Below the pieces are notes generated by a model, which did not search any database, was not told the DNA's origin, and saw only the letters and a list, made by a program, of their open reading frames with translations. Of a stretch of 64,000 nt of DNA, positions 54,126-64,000 are shown piece by piece (positions within the stretch are counted from its first letter, which is position 1; the number at the start of each line of letters is the position of its first letter). Made by a program: the position numbers and the translations under genes. The DNA comes from Balaenoptera acutorostrata (taxonomy: Eukaryota; Chordata; Mammalia; Artiodactyla; Balaenopteridae), in contig NC_080078.1 of NCBI RefSeq assembly GCF_949987535.1, positions 53,408,207-53,472,206 on the forward strand, in the 5' to 3' direction.

Positions 54126-56439
54126 TTTAAGCTTGTATAATACTACCAATAAATAATAATAACAGATACATTAAAACTTATGAAATCTCTACTCCATTCC
54201 CTCCAGCAGCTAGTCTGCTATGCCCTGTGCAGAGCAAACATTTAATGTTTGATGAGTAAATGTCGATCTTTATAAAATAATTGCCTCAATAATTATATAC
54301 CATTTTAGCGATGCTTTTCAGGGTTCTGCAACTCTTGTCTCAGACTTGCCTTCTGAGTCCAAGGCAGATTTTACTGACAATGAGGCTATCCCAATGCTCT
54401 ACTTTGTTGTACATTAAAAAAAATATATTAGGAAATGGCCAAGAGTCATTTGGAGCTCAATGTTGTGACATTTTGTTATGTAATTACAGACAGCAGATTG
54501 CCTTATGATAACATTTTTAGAAAATGTAAGATGAGAATGAAAATAATGACGCATTGTAACAAGTGGCTTTTAATCTGTCCCCCCAAAGCATCTTTAAAAC
54601 ACAAGTTCCAACACTTCTTTTGGTGATGGCAGAACTTATTTTGATTCAACAAACAATCCCTGTTTACCTACCACAGCCTGCTCTGCTCAGAGCTGATGGC
54701 ATTGAGATGTAAGGGATGAGCCTGGGGTCAGTGGCGGGGAAAGGGGCAGAGTGGGGCGTAAGGAACTTAGGCCAGTGATCTTGGCAGCCTGTAGAACTCA
54801 CGATGCAGAACTCTGTCTTCTAAAAAATGGCTACTTCGAATGGGGAAGTTCTGGTATGTTTGTGTTGTTCAGTTACATCCATCAGGAAAAGTCTCCCTAG
54901 AATCATTATGCCAAGGGGAGGGATTGCATATATTTTGTTCAGCAAGAGATTGCAAACTGGAGGCTTAGGGTCCAAATGGAGTGCATGGAAACGTTCACCT
55001 AACGCTGCCAGATTTTAAAAATAAGGAGATTTTACATTAATAAAATGGATCTCTTGCTTCAGTTGAAAAATCAGATTGGGCAACACTGGGCCTGCATTCC
55101 TGCTCTGGATGAGAACGGAGGGGTTTCTGCCTCTTTGAGGACACTCCCCTGTGACTCATTTAGACTTTACCTGTCTCAGTCCTGTAGGCATTTGGGTTTG
55201 CAGGAGACACTTGAGAAGACTGAACTATCATAGATGTTTGACCACACAATTCATAAAGGAAATGCATTTACATTGCACAGGAGAGATTGAAGTAAAGGGA
55301 GTGCTGGACAGAGCACTGGGTCATCAGCAAAGTTATCCATTGGCCTTGGTCCTCTGGCTTGAATACAGTGGGGGTAAAACTTCCCAGCCTCCCAGCCATA
55401 GGGGATGCCCGTGGTCACCAAACTCAGCTGCCGGGAAAACAGGGACAGAAGGTGCTCTTGTTCCATGGGCGGCTGATCTTGCCCATTTTTTATATCCAGG
55501 CAGGTTTCTGGAAACAGGTGGGGATGAATCAGAATCTTCCCAGTGTGACAGCTGGCTGAAATTAGCCCTCTGGAAGAGGATAGGGAAGAAGAAAATTTTG
55601 ATGGAGGAAAGAATGGAGGTGATGGAAAGCCAGCTTCCATGAAGGCAATACTGTGTGGCTTCTTTTTGGCAACTAGGTGTAGTGCCCTGGGGGTCTCAGG
55701 CTGGAGGTGTATTCAAAATGAACCCAGCAAGCTTATTTTGTCTGTATCAGGTTTGCAGGCATTCCATGGGGCTGTGTGCCCTTGGGAAATCGAGTTCAAT
55801 CATTAACTTGAATCAAGATGCAGGAAATAGAAGCTCTGCTTATCAAGGGTATGTAAGACAAAGCCCTTACATTCCAGAAACTGATATAATGTATGAATTC
55901 AAAGACATTTTTGAAAAAATAGATAAATGTTGAGGAAACACACTGGAAAACACTTTGTAGTTACAACTGAGGATCAAGAGATCACCAAGGTTTGGTGCTG
56001 GATTTGAGGTAAGCTTTGGAGAAGTGCTTGGTCCAGGGGTCCTGGGGATGCCTCCAGGCAGGGTGGACGGCGCCACATAACCCTGGGGGGTACGGGGGCA
56101 CCCTTGGCACTGTACAGTAACAGGCAGTCAGTAGAAACGATGGAAATGAGCGAAACGGACTCGATTTCACGCAACAGGGCAAAGCGAGGCTGTGCCCAGA
56201 CCTGGAGGGGGAGCTCCTGGGAGGGGCGACTGAATTCCAGCCAATTATTGCCTAGGCTGCGAGGAAAGCTGGGAAACTGACTTTTTGGTGCGATATCTCC
56301 CAATTTAAAACCACTGAGAGGCCAAAGCACATCTTCAGAGCGCATGTAGCCCAGAAGCTGCCCATCTGTACCCTCTGCTCAGAGGAGAGAGTTTGCCTGG
56401 TTTTCCGGGATTGTGTCAGTCAGCAATGTACCCAGAGCC

Positions 56440-56505
56440 ACTGCTGGAAACGCAGTGGGCGGGGCCAACTGGTCTGCAGCCCCGCCCCGCCCCCCACCTC
56501 CTCGC
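56440..56505. promoter_or_regulatory. GC-box cluster in PLCB1 intron
   Basis: GTGGGCGGGGCC at about 56456-56467 and CCCCGCCCCGCCCCCC at about 56481-56496 are Sp1/KLF-type GC boxes in opposite directions. They sit at the right end of a roughly 500-bp stretch (56030-56540) that keeps many CpGs in an otherwise AT-rich intron. Promoter or enhancer use is inferred only from composition. Confidence 0.35.
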
Positions 56506-58359
56506 CCCAGGGACCCAGCAAAGGTGGAGAGAATAGAGCGGGTAAGGAGGACCCTGAATGCTGGGCTAAGGAATTTGGGGCTCCTTGTGTAGACTGACCC
56601 TTGTCAGGGACCTCTTAGGATTTTCTGGAAACAGATTTTATTAATTTAGTGAGAATCTATAGTTGCAAATATATCTCACTGTTGCTTAAAATACGTTGCT
56701 AGCGAAGGGCAGTATATACAGATTTGAACTGGCAGTTCCCTATTGGAGATTGACCATAGAAGCAGCTGTAGATCACCGTGTGCCAGACACCGTTACACAC
56801 GCCAGCTTCGTCTCAGCCAGACAGCGAAGGCAGCCGCTCAACTCCATTATACAGCAAAGAAGTCAGAGGCGTTATTAAAGTCTTTACTGAAGACTTTCTA
56901 GAAGCCACACCGTTAAGGGTGTGACTGGTGTTTGAATATATGTCATAGTCTAAAGTCTGAATTTTTCTACTGCACTAGTTCACCCTGTATTCTATGATAA
57001 TAGCAACTTAAGGAACCACAATAGTAACTTACGTTACTGCGGAGATACAGAAATGTATAAATGTAAAGACCATTCTCAAAGAGCTTACTCTGTTGCACTA
57101 AAAAGGCATTCAGAAAAGAAAAAAAAAAAAGGCATTCAGGTATTAAAAAATAAATTTTTGATATCATCACTGAAAGGTCGAATAAGTCCCACTCTGTGGA
57201 TATGTGAGATGAAATGCAAAAACCAAATTTCTTGCCCCACTCACAAGCATCAGTGGAAGTCAACACTTGGGACTTGCTTTCTCCCCAGTCTTTGTCCAAA
57301 TATTCTTTTTTATGCGCTTGAATGAAATAAGCCTGAAATTCTTTCGCATTGCACTGGAAATTACAATAGAAACAAAAGAACTAGAAATATCAGTTTTCTC
57401 GATTTAATGGTGAGACTCTTGCGATCCAATTAAACAAATTTCAAGGAAAGAAGGTTCAGAAATTGATATTTCACTAGCACCAAGTTTTGCTTAGCTGGGT
57501 AGAGAAAAATCAACTACAGCAGAAGTAGGTCACTGCCCTCCAGTGGCCAAATGAAAGCATTACACTATTTTCCCTTCAAAACATGAAACAGTGGACTTTT
57601 TAAAGCCAAGATTTTATTAAAAATAATACTTATATCCTTCCTATATCAAAAATAAACAGAATGGCCTTAAAATATAACACAAGTGGATCAGTAAAAGTAT
57701 AACTGGAAAGGCCATTTTTACAAGTTTTAGAGAAGGAGGAGATGCCATTTGGTATGCTAGTTGAAAAGATTCCTATCCCAGGCACTGAAAATTTGGATCT
57801 GATGATGAAGCAAGAGACAACTCAAATTTGGGGAATTTAGTGGGGTGGTTAAGATGGTGAGTAAAGGGTCTTCCAAACATCAGAATGTATTGACTGAGCT
57901 ATTGGAGGTGTCGGTGTCCTGCCTGAGTCATCTAAAAAGTACAGTCCCTTCCAGGTAGTGGTTAGGATGACAGCATCTTTGCTCGGATACTAGATGGGTG
58001 AGGGCAAGGGCAAGGTCGTCAGTGTTTCCAGAATATTGAGGGCAAGACTCATAATTTCATCATGCAGAAATCCAGTCCACTCAGGACAAATGTGGGCAGT
58101 GGATGTGGCTTCATCAAAACTAGCCTTTCCCTTAAGAAAGAGCTTGCTTAAACACATGCACAACTGGTACCTTAAATTTATATAACCTGAATGAAATTAG
58201 ATAATACATCTACCCCACATTTCTAAAAATTTCAGAACATTTCTAAAAAGTATATCCTGATGTATGTGTTCGAAGCAGTGAGGGATGAATTATGCTAATA
58301 TTTGCAGCCTACTTTGAAATGCATCAAAAATCAGTTGCAATAATGAAAGGATAGAGGGA

Positions 58360-58495
58360 TTTATAGATGGATATAGATGTGATAAAGAACATGCATCAAA
58401 AGTGGAATTGTGGAATCCAGGTGATTGATATACGGGTGTTCTTTTTCAACATTTGTGTATGTTTGAAAAGTTTTATAATAAATTATGACAAAACT
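58360..58495 (+). mobile_element. Probable old L1 3' end fragment
   Basis: ATATACGGGTGTTCTTTTTC...GTATGTTTGAAAAGTTTTAT and AATAAATTATG resemble an L1M terminus; the left limit is uncertain. Confidence 0.6.
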
Positions 58496-59454
58496 CTGGT
58501 ATTTTTAAGAGTTTACCAAAGTGAGTTAAAGCAAAAGACAGCTGTAAGGAGCTGAATAAATTCATCTGTTGACTTCAGTTTTTGTCACCATATGTGCCAT
58601 CATACAAAGAAATCATCAGCATTCACATGGTATCTCTTTGTTGAAGCCTTAGTGACAGCTGCAAGTTACATGCATATGTGTAAATTTTTATTACAGTCTT
58701 TCTCCAGACTTTGACTATGAGAGCATCTGATTTTTCTCATCATTATATCTCTATATTGCCCAGCATGGTGACTGATGCAGTGTGTTAAAAAAAACTTTTA
58801 TTAAATGAATGCATGAAGACATCCACAGTTTGTTTCCTCCTCATGTATAATCAATAGATGTAGTATCAGTGACAAAATCCTGAAGCTAAAGAACCATCTA
58901 AATGTTATGTTAAAAATTTTTTTTGAATGAATGAATCAATGGGTGAAAAATATGAAGAGGCTGCTCTTTCTGTGTCTGTGGCTAGAGAATCTGCATTTAG
59001 TTCATAATTGCAACAGCTTATTTAGAAAGAGATTAAAGGGTGACAGGGCATAGCTCTGCTGACTATTTTGTGTTGCATATGTTACCATTCCTACCAGCTT
59101 TAATTTGTTGGAAATATTTTGATACAGTCTCCAAAGAAATCAGCAGAAATGAATTCTTTGGGTTAGGCAGAAATCAAGGATTCCTCCTTTAAAGAAAACG
59201 TGGACCAAACACCCTTCACATTCATCTTTTGGAAATGTATCTTTTATATTAACTAAGCAAATCATTTGTCAAAGACTATCATCAATCACTCACAGAACAG
59301 ATTCTGGACAATTCCCCAAGGAGAGTTTCTCCTGTAGCTCTTCCCAGATTCCTGAGATTGAACTGACATTTTAGAGTGGATGGAATTAATGGCTTTTCAG
59401 TTCCATGTGGGGAGAGCCAGGTGCTTGTGAGAGACAGATGTAGGGCTCCAAAGC

Positions 59455-59630
59455 ATTGGTTCTCAAAGTGTGGCCCCTGGACCAGCAGCGTTAGCATCCC
59501 TACAGACTTGTTAGAAATGCCAGTTCTTGGTCCACCTCACACCTACTGAACCAGAAACTCTGGGGTTGGGCCCAGCAATCTGTGCTTTTATTAGCCATCC
59601 AGGTGATCCCGATACATACTAAAATCTGAG
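59455..59630 (+). mobile_element. MER5A-like DNA transposon remnant, first of a tandem pair
   Basis: TTGGTTCTCAAAGTGTGGCC, CTACTGAACCAGAAACTCTG and CATCCAGGTGATCCCGATAC are in MER5A order; well preserved. Confidence 0.9.
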
Positions 59631-59634
59631 AGCT

Positions 59635-59800
59635 TTGCTACTCAAAATATGGTCCAGCCCAGCAGCGTCAGCACCACCTGGAATCTTGTCAGAAATGCAG
59701 AATTTTGTGCCCTGCTCCAGACCGATTAAATCTGAATCTGCATTGAAACAAGATCCCTGGGTGATCCGTATGCACATTAAAATTTGAGAAACCTTGCTCT
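59635..59800 (+). mobile_element. MER5A-like DNA transposon remnant, second of a tandem pair
   Basis: TTGCTACTCAAAATATGGTC, GTCAGAAATGCAGAATTTTG and GATCCCTGGGTGATCCGTAT, ending AAATTTGAGAAACCTTGCT, form a second copy directly after the first and in the same direction. Confidence 0.85.
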
Positions 59801-60662
59801 AAAGCAGAGTGAAAAACTTTGTCATTTAGTCACGCTTTTATAATCCCTACGGTATTGGTCATGGCATGGATTCTGGATTCATCGCTGTTTTAGGCAGATG
59901 AACCCAAAGCCCCTCGTTAGACTCCATTGAAATTTTAAAAATTGTTATGGAGGAGGTTTTTAAAAGCAGTGGAATTGAACTGTTCATTGAGTAGTTTTAA
60001 CTCAAGTGAATATATGGTCTTCTCTTGAGATCTCATTTAAAAAGACCCTGGTTCCTCCATTTATTGGCCATTGATACTAAGCAAGTCACTCTATCATTAT
60101 AAGCAACTGTTCCCTCTTCTAAAAACGGGGACTATATGTTTGTCCTAGTTAAGGCCCAGTTTTACCCAGGGTATCCAATCAAAGTGCCTTGTAAACTCCA
60201 AAACTGTGTAGAAATGAAAGGGACAGGGTCATTATCTGAAGGCCATTACCTAAAAGGCAAACTTTCTCTTCCTATTTTATTGGATGCTTTAAAGTTCAGG
60301 GATGGTGAGAGACTATTGTTTCTGTAAGGTGGTATTTTTTTTTCTTTTCTTTCTAATTTTTTTTAGATCATAGCACATGTGTATTTGACTTAAACCTGGA
60401 ATACTACACTTCTGAGCCTTCGCAGAAAATAAATTCATGTGACTCCATAAAAATTTTCTTAAAAATGACATGACATTACTTCTGTGATATATGTGGCATA
60501 TTTTTATACACATGCAAGTGAAAAGTTAGAGTGAAATGGTCCTTGATCTATAATTTAAAAATATTAAAAGAGAAAATTTCTTAATTTTTTTATCAAACTA
60601 TGGGACTATCACCATCATTATCAAGAAACATTTATTTACTGTATGTATTTTTCTAAGTACAG

Positions 60663-60990
60663 AGTTTTTTTGAGATATAATTGACATATAACATTATATT
60701 AGTTTCAGATGTACAACATAATGACTCCATATTTGTATATATTATGAAATGATCACCACAATAAGTCTAGTTAACATCCATCACCACACATAGTTACAAA
60801 CTTTTTCTTGTGATGAGACCTTTTAAGACCTACTCTCTTGGAAACTTTCAAGTATACACACGGTATTATTAACTATAGTCACCATGCTGTACATTACACC
60901 CCCAGGACTTAGAGCTTTTTTACAAGCCAAAGTATAACCCCTGCCACCTCCCCAACTACCTCTAATATCTGTCTCTCTTTTATGTAAGTT
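60663..60990 (-). mobile_element. Older L1 3' end fragment
   Basis: TTTTTTTGAGATATAATTGA followed by CATATAACATTATATTAG, CACAATAAGTCTAGTTAACA and ATAGTCACCATGCTGTACAT is the reverse of an L1M-class 3' end. Confidence 0.88.
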
Positions 60991-61779
60991 GGTATTTTGC
61001 TAAATCGTTATTTGAGGAGGAAGAGAATCCAAAATGACCACTAAACCTCATCTTTGATTTTAGTGCCAAGTTCTTGGACAGTGGGTAAAGCGTCAAGCTC
61101 CCATCTTGGAAAATTTAAATGACACCCAAGGCCTTATTAAGTTTAAACACTCTAACTTTTTGAGAGCACCACCTTGGATTTTTTGTTGTTGGATTATCCT
61201 ACTGGTAAAGTTCATACCATACCATAGGATCTTTTTCTTTTCAAATAATCAAATCTCATTGAAGATGCCCACAGTGCCATACACAGAATTAGGAAATAAA
61301 TTATTTTAGATAAATTTCAGCTCACTTATAAGAGCATATGAATCTGACAACTTAAAAAAGTAGGCCTCTTGGAATAAATGAAATTTGAATACTACCAAAC
61401 AGCTTTCTCTTTTCAACATCAAAAGGATGTGAAGACTACTCACACACCTTCACTTGTATCATGAACACACAGGTGATAAAGGGCCAGCAGGCAGTGTACA
61501 AACTAGCCGAATAGATCCCACATATATAAACCTAACTTACTGAAGAACAAGTTCTAATAATATCCAGTGATTTAAAGGGAAAAATCTTGACATTTGATTC
61601 AACAGAAAATTCAATTCAAAGGATTATTATTTAAAGTAAAGGTCTTATATTCTGTGGTCAGTCATCCAGGTGACCTGCTACAGCAGACAGAAAGATGAAA
61701 AAGGGCTAGTCCTTATTAAAGGTTAGTAGAACATTACAGTTTTATTATTGAGGTAGTGCGATGTGGTGTAGTGTAGACC

Positions 61780-61935
61780 CTTGTTACTCAAGGTGTGGAC
61801 CATGGGACAGTGTTATACCATCACCTGGGGCTGGTCAGAGATGCTGAGCCTCAGGCCCTAGCCCAGACCCATGTTATTAGATGGGATCAGCATGTTATTA
61901 CGATGCCTTGGTCTGCACATTAAACTTCTAGAAGT
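61780..61935 (+). mobile_element. MER5A-like DNA transposon remnant
   Basis: TTGTTACTCAAGGTGTGGAC, GTCAGAGATGCTGAGCCTCA and CTTGGTCTGCACATTAAACT fit a decayed copy. Confidence 0.75.
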
Positions 61936-61944
61936 GTTGGTGTA

Positions 61945-62175
61945 GAACATGAGTTCTGGAGCTAGATTGCTTGGATTTCAATCCCAGCTCTGCTCCTTAA
62001 TAGTTGTGTGGCACTGGACAAGGAACAGAATCTCTCAGTGCCTCAGTTTCTTCATCTGCTAAACGGCAATAAAAATAGTCGTTAAGAAATATGGATGTTT
62101 TAGGACTTAACGTGTTAATAAACATTAAAAGGCTCAGAATGGTGCCAGGTACATTGTAAGCACTCAGTAAAATGT
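61945..62175 (+). mobile_element. MIR SINE
   Basis: GAGTTCTGGAGCTAGATTGC, TTCAATCCCAGCTCTGCTCC, GTGCCTCAGTTTCTTCATCT and TGTAAGCACTCAGTAA are in MIR order. Confidence 0.88.
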
Positions 62176-62722
62176 TTCTGCACTCCTTGACGTGCTAAAA
62201 ACAAGTCATGTTCAAATATTGCATTTGGAATATCACATAATATTTTGCAGTCAATACATTGGATATATACTTTATTCTCTTTAGAGGTGTATTTTAAAAA
62301 TAAAAAATAAAAATTTTACTGATGTCTCATTAGTCATCTCTATTAACCACATTAAACTATTAGGGCTGTGGAACATTTTTTTTTTTAATTAAGAACTTTT
62401 GTAAAGAAAAATATATATACATAGAAAACATGCTAGAAGGACATACACCAAAAATGTTAACACTCTCTGCAAGATTACTGAGAGGCCTTTTTGTTTCTTT
62501 GTTTATTATGTTTTTAAATTTTTATACAATATTTTATTTAGAGAAATAACTATAAATATTATAAAGCCTTTGTTATGATTCAGATTAGGCAACCTTCTAT
62601 GACTTTACTAACACATCATCCTGAATTGTGACTTTAAAAGAGACAAAATAAATCCAGCAACTCAAATCTCTGTTATCCCTTAACTTCCAATTATATACTG
62701 GAATTATATATATATTTGTAAT

Positions 62723-62725
<3 letters not shown>

Positions 62726-62759
<34 letters not shown>

Positions 62760-62760
62760 A
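62726..62760 (+). repeat. TATC tetranucleotide repeat
   Basis: About eight to nine uninterrupted TATC/CTAT units, likely polymorphic. Confidence 0.95.
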
Positions 62761-63447
62761 TCACATGATCTGAAACAAATGTCTGCTGTTCAAAGCATGG
62801 GGGAATTTTCAACTTTCCTACTTATTTGGTTTGCAAAATACTCTATGAAGATAATTTATTAGACTGTTTCAATTCTGGGAATATTTTGTAGTCCAACAAA
62901 GTCTTTCATTTTCAAATAGAAATGACCTTTATAACTACCAAGTTAAAAGGATTATACTAAAAAAGTCTTTGCTGCTAAAATAGTGTCTCCAGTGCCTGCC
63001 ATGTCCTAGATAGAATTTTCTTTTGAGAAAACCACAGTTACTTATTTTCAGTGGCCTCATTCAAACAAACTTACATTATTACAAGACAAGATAAAGGGCA
63101 TACTGGTGTTCAAAGGTGTTAAATGACTTTCCTCTCTCAGCATTACATGGTTAGGGCAAATGATTTTTTTCTCAAGCTTTAAAAATGAGGTCAGTTAAGG
63201 GTTTAGACATTTCAAAGGAAAAATTTGTATTTTCTCTATTGCCATATGGAATCTATGTGATTCAGTGCCTCTAAAATTATTTCTAAAATTGAAAATGTTC
63301 AAATATTCTTTGAGTTTAATCAGCATTACTGAAAATCCTTATGGCCATCATTTTTAGAGGAGAAACAAAAATAATGTTGACCTAAAATTCTACTTCTGTA
63401 TTTTTATAACCATTAGTATTACATTCTCCCCAAATAGCTTTTTTTTA

Positions 63448-63520
63448 AAAAAAATTGAAGTATAGTTGATTTACAATGTTGTGTTAGTTTCAGGTGTACA
63501 GCAAAGTGATTCAGTTATAC

Positions 63521-63571
<51 letters not shown>

Positions 63572-63700
63572 CTTTTTCAGATTATTTTCCCTTATAGGTT
63601 GTTACAAGAGATTGAATTCTCTGGGCTATACAGTAGGTCCTTGTTGATTATCTATTTTGTATATAATAGTGTGTATCTGTTAATCCCAAACTCCTAATTT
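63448..63700 (-). mobile_element. L1 3' end fragment with internal TA expansion
   Basis: Same L1 3' terminus as at 6.3 kb (AAATTGAAGTATAGTTGATT ... CAGCAAAGTGATTCAGTTAT) with a long TA microsatellite grown inside the 3' UTR, then CTATACAGTAGGTCCTTGTT typical of L1 in reverse. Confidence 0.92.
63516..63568 (+). repeat. TA dinucleotide repeat in an L1 3' UTR
   Basis: ATATATATGTATATGTATAT followed by a long pure TA run. Confidence 0.95.
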
Positions 63701-63980
63701 GGAAGTAAATTCATGTCTACCATTAGGCATAATTTTCCAGCCGTGTAAAATTTCCCTATAATACTGCATACAACAGAAAGCATTATTTATAAAACTTTCC
63801 AGTCTAACTTTAATTTTCATCAGAGAGGATGATATGTATTTATTGGTTCTATAAGATATGATGCCTGCAGTGTAAATAAGAGCCCAGAAAATTTTACTCT
63901 GATGTTAAATAGTTTTCTTTTTTACATTTCATTTTCTCTCATGTTCAATTAACTCAACATCTTAGATCAAAAATTTCTAG

Positions 63981-64000
63981 GGGGCTTCCCTGGTGGCGCA
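63981..64000 (+). mobile_element. Start of a CHR-type SINE cut by the window edge
   Basis: The last bases read GGGGCTTCCCTGGTGGCGCA, matching the heads of the other SINE copies; the body is outside the window. Confidence 0.85.

Larger units (their letters stand above)
53238..64000 (-). other. PLCB1: PLCB1 intron (partial) upstream of the first visible exon
   Basis: No further PLCB1 exon was recognised up to the window edge; the exon that should precede (encoding the acidic segment before ADPGET) was looked for and is absent. The region holds a MaLR-like LTR, MIR copies, a GC-rich stretch with GC boxes at 56.4-56.5 kb, a head-to-tail pair of MER5A-like elements, L1 3' ends at 60.7 and 63.45 kb, tetranucleotide and TA repeats, and the start of a CHR SINE at the edge. 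Confidence 0.8.

Noticed and set aside
55151..56345. Cluster of open frames on both strands of 66-163 codons
   Set aside because: Fewer stops result from higher GC content; none resembles a missing PLCB1 exon or another known protein, and the frames compete with each other.

Overview
The window is mammalian nuclear DNA from an even-toed ungulate, most likely a whale or dolphin. The clearest sign is a set of tRNA-derived SINEs opening with a GGCTTCCCTGGTGGCGCAGTGG-type head, of the CHR family known from cetaceans and hippos. They still have long A-tails and target-site duplications. L1 ends of the cetartiodactyl type, MIR, L2, MER5A-like and MaLR LTR remnants fill much of the rest. The species cannot be fixed from the sequence alone.

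The only gene I can support is the 3' part of PLCB1 (phospholipase C beta-1), on the minus strand, so the gene runs from high to low coordinates. Nine coding exons are visible: 53237-53105, 51332-51279, 47977-47758, 43522-43342, 24831-24755, 24649-24560, 24091-24034, 23438-23352 and the alternative C-terminal exon 13365-13239. All have AG/GT boundaries and their phases join without a break into 331 codons plus a stop. The first residue falls at about 842 in human numbering. This is supported because the known PKC site (Ser887) and ERK site (Ser982) then land on serines in the expected contexts. The exons encode the linker after the catalytic core and C2 domain, and the long basic coiled-coil C-terminal domain that binds G-alpha-q and membranes and carries the nuclear localisation lysine cluster.

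The last visible exon is the PLCB1b-type tail. The PLCB1a terminal exon was not found and should lie to the left of the window, and the catalytic exons to the right. In the b tail the reading frame ends ...QALK-TGA-TGA, one residue earlier than the human b form as I remember it.

Layout: 1-13238 is intron beyond the b exon; 13239-24831 holds the b exon and the cluster of exons for the distal coiled coil; 24832-43341 is one large intron of about 18.5 kb; 43342-53237 holds four exons with medium introns; 53238-64000 is intron leading to exons outside the window. The introns contain five CHR-type SINEs (one cut by the window edge), two larger L1 pieces and many old repeats.

No novel multi-gene system, RNA gene or CRISPR array was found. 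The points most worth checking are the altered b-isoform stop, a duplicated intronic block on both sides of the 181-bp exon, an L1 insertion resembling a 3' transduction next to a splice donor, a GC-box cluster in the first intron, and a palindromic pair of AP-1 sites.
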